Origin: Cytophagales bacterium
GTDB lineage: Bacteria; Bacteroidota; Bacteroidia; Cytophagales; Cyclobacteriaceae
DNA length: 64,000 bases
Assembly: GCA_017303795.1 (NCBI GenBank)
Contig: JAFLBR010000002.1
Span: 62,001 to 126,000, forward strand
Direction: 5' to 3'
Numbering within the stretch: the first letter of the stretch is position 1; each line of letters begins with the position of its first letter. The notes under the pieces are model-generated. The model ran no database searches and was not told the DNA's origin. It was given only the letters and a program-made list of their open reading frames with translations. Of the stretch, positions 59,303 to 64,000 are shown piece after piece. The position numbers were made by a program, and so were the translations under genes.

Positions 59303-60082
59303 ATGTCAAGAAATCAGGATTCAACAGTTAGTAGAAGGAAAGAAATCCTTCAAATGCTTTCGGAAAAGGGGGAGGTTTTTGTGGAACAACTTAGCGAGAA
59401 TTTTAAGGTAAGTGAAGTTACCATTAGAAACGATTTGGACCAACTTGAGAAGAAAAGCATGTTGATTCGGGCCCGTGGAGGTGCACTAAAAATGGAGACC
59501 GGAGTTGGAATTGATCAAAGACTTGCTGACAAAAATCGAATCAATTTTCCGGAGAAATCAAAAATAGGGCGTAAAGCTGCGGAGTTAGTTGGGGAATCGG
59601 AGACCATAATCATTGACTCAGGCTCAACAACTGCCGAGATGGTGCGTAATCTTCCTGAGTTGCAAGACTTAACGGTTATTACCAATGCCATGAATATTGC
59701 TAATCAGCTTGTATCGAGGCCTAACATCAACGTTATTATACCTGGTGGCTACCTACGAAAAAATTCTATTTCGCTGGTGGGTCCACTGGCCGAAAAGAGT
59801 TTACGAAATTTTAATGTGGACAAAGCTTTTCTTGGTGTGGATGGCTTTGATCCGCGCAAAGGTGTGTATACTCCTAACGTGGAGGAGGCTCGCCTCAACG
59901 AGATCATGATTGAGGTTTCCAGAGAGGTAATTTTACTTACCGATTCAAGTAAGTTTAACAAACGTAGTTTTGCTTTTATTTGTGCGGTGTCTGAAATAGA
60001 CAAAGTGATAACCGATAATAAAATAAAAGATGAAGACCGCAAGAAGTTAGAGGATGAAGGGGTTGAGGTAATTATAGTATGA
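59303..60082 (+). CDS. DeoR-family repressor, AgaR-like
   Basis: A 259-residue regulator: N-terminal DeoR helix-turn-helix (RRKEILQMLSEKGEVFVEQLSENFKVSEVTIRNDLDQLEK) with the IRARGGA linker, and the C-terminal DeoRC effector domain (ETIIIDSGSTTAEMVRNLP, VDKAFLGVDGFDPRKGVYTP). The ligand is probably a phosphorylated amino sugar. Divergent from agaS by 233 bases, with a matching operator in between. Confidence 0.9.
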   Translation: MSRNQDSTVSRRKEILQMLSEKGEVFVEQLSENFKVSEVTIRNDLDQLEKKSMLIRARGGALKMETGVGIDQRLADKNRINFPEKSKIGRKAAELVGESETIIIDSGSTTAEMVRNLPELQDLTVITNAMNIANQLVSRPNINVIIPGGYLRKNSISLVGPLAEKSLRNFNVDKAFLGVDGFDPRKGVYTPNVEEARLNEIMIEVSREVILLTDSSKFNKRSFAFICAVSEIDKVITDNKIKDEDRKKLEDEGVEVIIV

Positions 60083-60088
60083 CCCAAC

Positions 60089-61201
60089 TTAGAGTTTAAA
60101 GAAAATTTTCTTCTGATAGAGAAACCAACAGAGCCACCACTCCAGTCCAAATACTACACACGATCCAACAACCAGAAGCCATGCATGTGGCCACGGCAGC
60201 CATCCGGTTATTCCTGTTACAATTGTAAAAACATATTCATTAAACCATCGGGCACCCACAATTTCAAAAAAGAGATAGATAAAGATAGAGTTTATGCCCA
60301 CCACGCTGAAGAAGGTTATGTATCGGGCATGCTTCCTAATATCGATCCACCAAAAGAAAAAAGCCAGCAAGAGCAAACTCCAACCGCCAGAGGCTAAAAC
60401 AAATGACGATGTACTGATTCTCTTTATTATAGGAATACCTAACCATCCTAACGCATAGCCAGCTAACAAACTGAGCAAACCAAAGCCAAGCAGGTATTTA
60501 ATTTTTGTGTCATTCGCGCGACTACTCATTAGAAGTTTACCCACTACAGCTCCCCAAATGGTATGTGCGGCTGTTGGCAAACAATTAATAGCAACCCATC
60601 CATCGGAATTCATCTGACCCATCAAGATCAAATCCATAAAGCTGCCAAAGTTATGCTTATTGGTAAAAGGCTGGTCGAAACCTGGTATATGGGCATACCG
60701 ATATAATAATTCGGTTACAAGCAAAAGCACCAAACTGAGTACAAGTTGCTTTGTTATGCTCCAATCAAAAATAAGGAACGCAACTAATAAAGTAAACGAA
60801 AGTTGAGTAAGTACATTCCACAGTTCAAAAGAGAGATGATCGCCACGCACCGCATAGTTAAGCACGCCCCAGAAAAACAGCCAGCCACATCGCTTTAACA
60901 TTTTTGAAAAAGATTGTTGCCAGGTAACTCCTGCCTGCTGTTGGCGGACAACAGAATAGGCCATGCTTGTGCCTGCAATAAACATAAAAGCGGGTTGAAT
61001 CAAATCCCAGAAGTAAAGGCCATTCCACGGATGATGGAAAAACTGACCTAAGAGAAAATTGTCAGGCCAGATTTCAGACAAGTGATCGTAAAACCGGGCT
61101 CCTTCTAGCATGAGTAAAACCATGATTGCACCACGGAAGAAATCAAGGGAACTTAACCGCTGATTAGAAATACTATCTTGTTCCACAAAGTTGGCAATCA
61201 A
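60089..61201 (-). CDS. NagX-like membrane acyltransferase (HGSNAT family)
   Basis: A 370-residue protein with about ten spans: RLSSLDFFRGAIMVLLMLEGARFYD at the start, PAFMFIAGTSMAYSV, and LPTAAHTIWGAVVGKLLMS in the middle, the marks of heparan-alpha-glucosaminide N-acetyltransferase-like proteins (DUF5009). In other bacteria, NagX is found with GlcNAc and chitin utilisation genes. It converges on the repressor gene; its start overlaps the preceding lipoprotein stop (ATGA). Confidence 0.85.
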   Translation of the reverse strand: MIANFVEQDSISNQRLSSLDFFRGAIMVLLMLEGARFYDHLSEIWPDNFLLGQFFHHPWNGLYFWDLIQPAFMFIAGTSMAYSVVRQQQAGVTWQQSFSKMLKRCGWLFFWGVLNYAVRGDHLSFELWNVLTQLSFTLLVAFLIFDWSITKQLVLSLVLLLVTELLYRYAHIPGFDQPFTNKHNFGSFMDLILMGQMNSDGWVAINCLPTAAHTIWGAVVGKLLMSSRANDTKIKYLLGFGLLSLLAGYALGWLGIPIIKRISTSSFVLASGGWSLLLLAFFFWWIDIRKHARYITFFSVVGINSIFIYLFFEIVGARWFNEYVFTIVTGITGWLPWPHAWLLVVGSCVVFGLEWWLCWFLYQKKIFFKL

Positions 61202-61947
61202 TTGCCACGGTATTCGAGTTCAAAAGCAAAATCATTATAACCTGATGTCCATAAACCATCTTCATTATACTTGAAAAAAGAACTCCAATCGAAAACTGGT
61301 GGCTGGCTGTAATAAGGTGAGACAATCGAGTAGCGTAGTGCATTATTAGTACTAAAATAGTCTATCTCTACCATTGAAAAACCTTCTGGAGGAAAGATAA
61401 AGAAGTTTCCTTTAAATGGGTTCGGCTTGTTGTCATAATCCAAGAAAATTGTTTTGCTTATCTCAACACCGTTAAAAACTACTGCTTTAGTAGTCAAATT
61501 ACCGGAAACATCATAGGTAAATAAACATGTCTTACTACCTTCCTCAGCTTTATACAAGCGGTTATCATCGTTATAATAATATTTTCTCTCCATCAATTGT
61601 GGATTTCTAAACTCATTATAATCATTGCATTGAATGAGGTTGCCTCGTTCATCATATAAAAAAGTTATCTCTGATCCTTCTATAGATGAAATCTGACCAT
61701 TGGAATTGTAAATAAATGTCGCGGTATCCCTTCCCAAGGTAATCACTCCATCTTCTGAATCATAAAATGCATGTGCAGTCCTTTGGTCTAGTCTTCCATC
61801 GGGATGGTAGGTGAACCAATTGTCAAACTCATTGTAAATTGAATATGACATTCTGGAGATTTTGGCTATTTTATTAGGCTGTATATCGTTGTCGCTGCAA
61901 GCCAGTAGCAAAGCGAACATCATAAATGCAGAAACGGAAAATTTCAT
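61198..61947 (-). CDS. YD-repeat-like surface lipoprotein
   Basis: A 249-residue lipoprotein: MKFSVSAFMMFALLLACSDN with the lipobox LLAC. The body is made of repeated Tyr/Asp/Gly strands (FTYHPDGRLDQRT, FIYNSNGQISSIEG, FLYDERGNLIQCND, FTYDVSGNLTTKA), a YD/RHS-like or DUF4595-type pattern. It lies between the SusD and NagX-like genes, a position often taken by surface glycan-binding lipoproteins; a binding role is an inference. Confidence 0.75.
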   Translation of the reverse strand: MKFSVSAFMMFALLLACSDNDIQPNKIAKISRMSYSIYNEFDNWFTYHPDGRLDQRTAHAFYDSEDGVITLGRDTATFIYNSNGQISSIEGSEITFLYDERGNLIQCNDYNEFRNPQLMERKYYYNDDNRLYKAEEGSKTCLFTYDVSGNLTTKAVVFNGVEISKTIFLDYDNKPNPFKGNFFIFPPEGFSMVEIDYFSTNNALRYSIVSPYYSQPPVFDWSSFFKYNEDGLWTSGYNDFAFELEYRGN

Positions 61948-62025
61948 TTTTATACGTTTAAAATTTTAGCTACCACACTACTAACTTGAAAATAAAATAG
62001 GAATACCCGTTCTAATTCCAAAACC

Positions 62026-63483
62026 TCAATCATTTTGCTCACAAAGTTTATTGGCAAACAATTCGTCCTGTGGAATAAAATAAATATTACGATCATCATT
62101 CCACTCTACTACGACTGAAGGTTGAACCCCAGGAAAAGTTCTGTCCATCGAAAGTTTGTTGCGGTACAAATCAATTGCACGATGCCCCTCATAGGCCAGT
62201 TCAAGTCTCCGCTCCTGCAATACTGCTCCAAGCACGGTGGTTGCCCCTTGCAAATTGGCAAGCGTGTAAAGCGATGCGCTTAATCCGGCACGCGTCCGAA
62301 TGACATTTATATCATCCAATGCTTTTTGATTTTGACCATCTTTTGCATACGCTTCCGCGCGGTTCAAATACATTTCAGCAAGCCGCAATACATGTGGCGA
62401 ACTTAATGTGATTATATCATCCTGATACGAAAATTTAGTAATAAAGTACTTAGGAATTCCATTACGCGTAACAACGGTAACGCCATCGTTGGCCAACTGC
62501 GGCACCACTAATGTGCTACGCACGTCTTGTGAATGTTGAGACATCAGGTTGCGCAGCGGTTCGGATTGATATACTTCACCCCAACCAATCAGATCAGTCA
62601 AATACATTGAACCGATGGAAGCCAACCCTTTATCATCAGGAAGTAAATGTTTCATCACTAATATAGATTCATTTGAAGTATAAGTATTATGAAAGAGTTC
62701 CAAATAGTTGGCTGTTGTTTCCAACTGGAAGTTTGGCGACTCAATAGCAAGGGTGGCATATTCAATAGTCTTCGCGTGATTTTCCATGTACAAATAAGCC
62801 CGCGATAACAATGCCCACGCTGCTTCTTTGGAGGCATATTCATTACCACGGCTCGTTCCGTTAGCCATTAATTGTGCTGCTTTCAATAAATCGGCAACAA
62901 CTTGATCGTACGATTCGCCCACGGTGGCGCGCGCCTGAAGGTCAGGTGAAGCGCTATTAAGGCGTAATATGATACCTTTATTATCTGTTCCGTGCGAATA
63001 GGGCTTCGCAAACAAACGCAACAAATCAAATTGCGCTAAAGCCCGCATAAAATAGTTCTCTCCTAACAGATAATCATTAGCAGCACTCGATCCTTCTTCG
63101 GCAGACTCAATATTCTGGTTGGCTGCGTTGATCATTTTGTATGCGATGTACCATACATACGTAGCATTTTCCATAGCAGGAAAATGTTGCCTTGTTGCTG
63201 CAAAGAAAAGCGGATCGGTAGTGGTGCCACTTAGTGTAACATTATCGCTGGCATACTCTAACATTTGATGCATGTTCCGTGCATATGAACTTCGGAAATC
63301 ATCACGCCCTTTGTACGGTAACCTATCTTTCATGAGGGAGTATACACCATTGGTAGCATACAATAACGCATTGGGCACGTCCGCCAGATTTTCTCGCGTT
63401 ACACCATCAAACGGGTCAATCTCCAGATTACAAGAAGTTGATAGCGTGATAAACAAGACGATGATACTAGTTTTGATCTTCAT
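62026..63483 (-). CDS. SusD/RagB-family glycan-binding lipoprotein
   Basis: A 485-residue outer-membrane lipoprotein: signal and lipobox LSTSC, then the SusD pattern (ENYFMRALAQFDLLRLFAKPYSH, EAAWALLSRAYLYMENH, AEMYLNRAEAYAKDGQNQKALDDINVIRTRAGL, LELAYEGHRAIDLYRN). It caps the SusC transporter and binds an oligosaccharide. It directly follows susC (12-base gap). Confidence 0.93.
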   Translation of the reverse strand: MKIKTSIIVLFITLSTSCNLEIDPFDGVTRENLADVPNALLYATNGVYSLMKDRLPYKGRDDFRSSYARNMHQMLEYASDNVTLSGTTTDPLFFAATRQHFPAMENATYVWYIAYKMINAANQNIESAEEGSSAANDYLLGENYFMRALAQFDLLRLFAKPYSHGTDNKGIILRLNSASPDLQARATVGESYDQVVADLLKAAQLMANGTSRGNEYASKEAAWALLSRAYLYMENHAKTIEYATLAIESPNFQLETTANYLELFHNTYTSNESILVMKHLLPDDKGLASIGSMYLTDLIGWGEVYQSEPLRNLMSQHSQDVRSTLVVPQLANDGVTVVTRNGIPKYFITKFSYQDDIITLSSPHVLRLAEMYLNRAEAYAKDGQNQKALDDINVIRTRAGLSASLYTLANLQGATTVLGAVLQERRLELAYEGHRAIDLYRNKLSMDRTFPGVQPSVVVEWNDDRNIYFIPQDELFANKLCEQND

Positions 63484-63495
63484 ATCGAAAATGTT

Positions 63496-64000
63496 TTAGA
63501 AGCTGATTTGAATTCCAAAAAGATATTGTTTGCTGATGGGGTATTTAAAATCGTTCATACCGGCAATTCCAAACGAAGGCGACTCTGGATCCAAGCCCGA
63601 AAATTTCGTAAAGGTGAACAGGTTATCAGCAGAAACGAATAAGTTAGCCTGCGTCATCTTAACTTTTCTCAACCAATCATTTGGCAGATTATAGTTAAGT
63701 GTAATGTTCCGGATTCTCCAAAAACTTCCATCCTCTAAAAACCGGGATGAAGGTTTGTTGGATTGTAAGTTGCCACCATAAACAGGCTTTGGGTGTGTTG
63801 TTTTATCACCCGCAGTCTGCCATCTACTCCAACCATCTGCTAATTGCATCAAATTGAAGTTGAAGTTTGCACCATCGGCATCAATAAACTCGCGGGTGCG
63901 ATGGTAAACCATATTACCATATTGAAATGAAGAAGAGACCGTGAGCGTAAATCTTTCGTAGGTAAATGCTGAATTTAAACCGCCAAAAAACTTAGGCGTG
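63496..64000 (-). CDS. SusC/RagA-family TonB-dependent transporter, C-terminal part
   Basis: The last 167 codons of a SusC; the gene continues beyond base 64000. DGSFWRIRNITLNYNLP and the closing strands VSADNLFTFTKFSGLDPESPS and KQYLFGIQISF (terminal aromatic) are SusC hallmarks. It imports the oligosaccharide captured by SusD, using TonB energy. The in-frame ATG at 63912 is internal, not the start. Confidence 0.92.
   Translation of the reverse strand, partial: TPKFFGGLNSAFTYERFTLTVSSSFQYGNMVYHRTREFIDADGANFNFNLMQLADGWSRWQTAGDKTTHPKPVYGGNLQSNKPSSRFLEDGSFWRIRNITLNYNLPNDWLRKVKMTQANLFVSADNLFTFTKFSGLDPESPSFGIAGMNDFKYPISKQYLFGIQISF

Overview
The window is chromosomal DNA of a member of the Bacteroidota, most likely a free-living Cytophagales (Chryseolinea/Ohtaekwangia-like). 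Grounds: SusC/SusD pair, ~800-residue FtsX/MacB-type permeases, a 671-residue ribosomal protein S1, the TTTG / TAnnTTTG promoter form, a PLDc_N mini-protein and a YfhO protein. Most of the window looks moderately GC (low to mid 40s by eye); a stretch at about 5.87-7.17 kb is visibly AT-richer. No rRNA, CRISPR array, transposase or intact integrase was found; there is one tRNA (Cys).

Layout. 1-0.9 kb: start of argG with an upstream GNAT acetyltransferase (arginine operon). 1.3-5.8 kb: DedA protein, an FtsX permease, a Bcr/CflA drug exporter. 5.9-7.2 kb: AT-rich pair, an orphan MreB-like actin and a PLDc_N protein. 7.2-17.7 kb: an NtrY/NtrC-like two-component system next to a MacAB-like exporter (HlyD adaptor, ATPase, two FtsX permeases). 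18.1-25.8 kb: a light-response island: sigma factor, crtI, crtB, idi, a 58-aa protein, photolyase, SRPBCC protein, crtZ, lycopene cyclase, next to a CarH-like B12 photoreceptor. 25.9-31.6 kb: Lhr-type helicase, moaD/moaA, and a three-gene periplasmic/membrane set (molybdopterin-domain protein, TauE/SafE exporter, DsrE). 31.7-39.7 kb: a frameshifted DUF4440 lipoprotein, YfhO, Uma2, another FtsX permease, a sodium/solute symporter. 39.9-48.5 kb: a WYL regulator and a run of small stress/housekeeping-type genes. 48.7-52.9 kb: a second ABC ATPase with a TolC protein, then rpsA. 53.0 kb: tRNA-Cys. 53.3-64 kb: an amino-sugar (GalNAc/tagatose-type) catabolic locus (SIS isomerase, GatZ/KbaZ, PfkB kinase, class II aldolase, deacetylase-like protein, AgaR-like repressor), then a NagX-like acyltransferase, a lipoprotein, SusD and the end of SusC.

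How the parts work together. The most notable result is regulatory. A 16-bp palindrome (CGTCCGCAATCGGACA type) and a TGGYAY-N5/6-TTG element recur at the same 73-74 bp separation ahead of three exporter genes far apart in the window (HlyD at 10.46 kb, permease at 37.76 kb, ATPase-TolC at 48.71 kb); a related arrangement one helical turn shorter precedes the permease at 12.79 kb. This is the geometry of NtrC-type enhancers and sigma-54 promoters, and an NtrC-type regulator is encoded beside the first of them, so the scattered ATPase, adaptor, TolC and permeases look like one regulon. Second, the carotenoid operon promoter is bracketed by two identical-geometry inverted repeats (half-sites 22 bp apart, operators 63 bp apart), the likely CarH targets. 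Third, the GalNAc-type operon carries a near-perfect AgaR-type operator ahead of its first gene.
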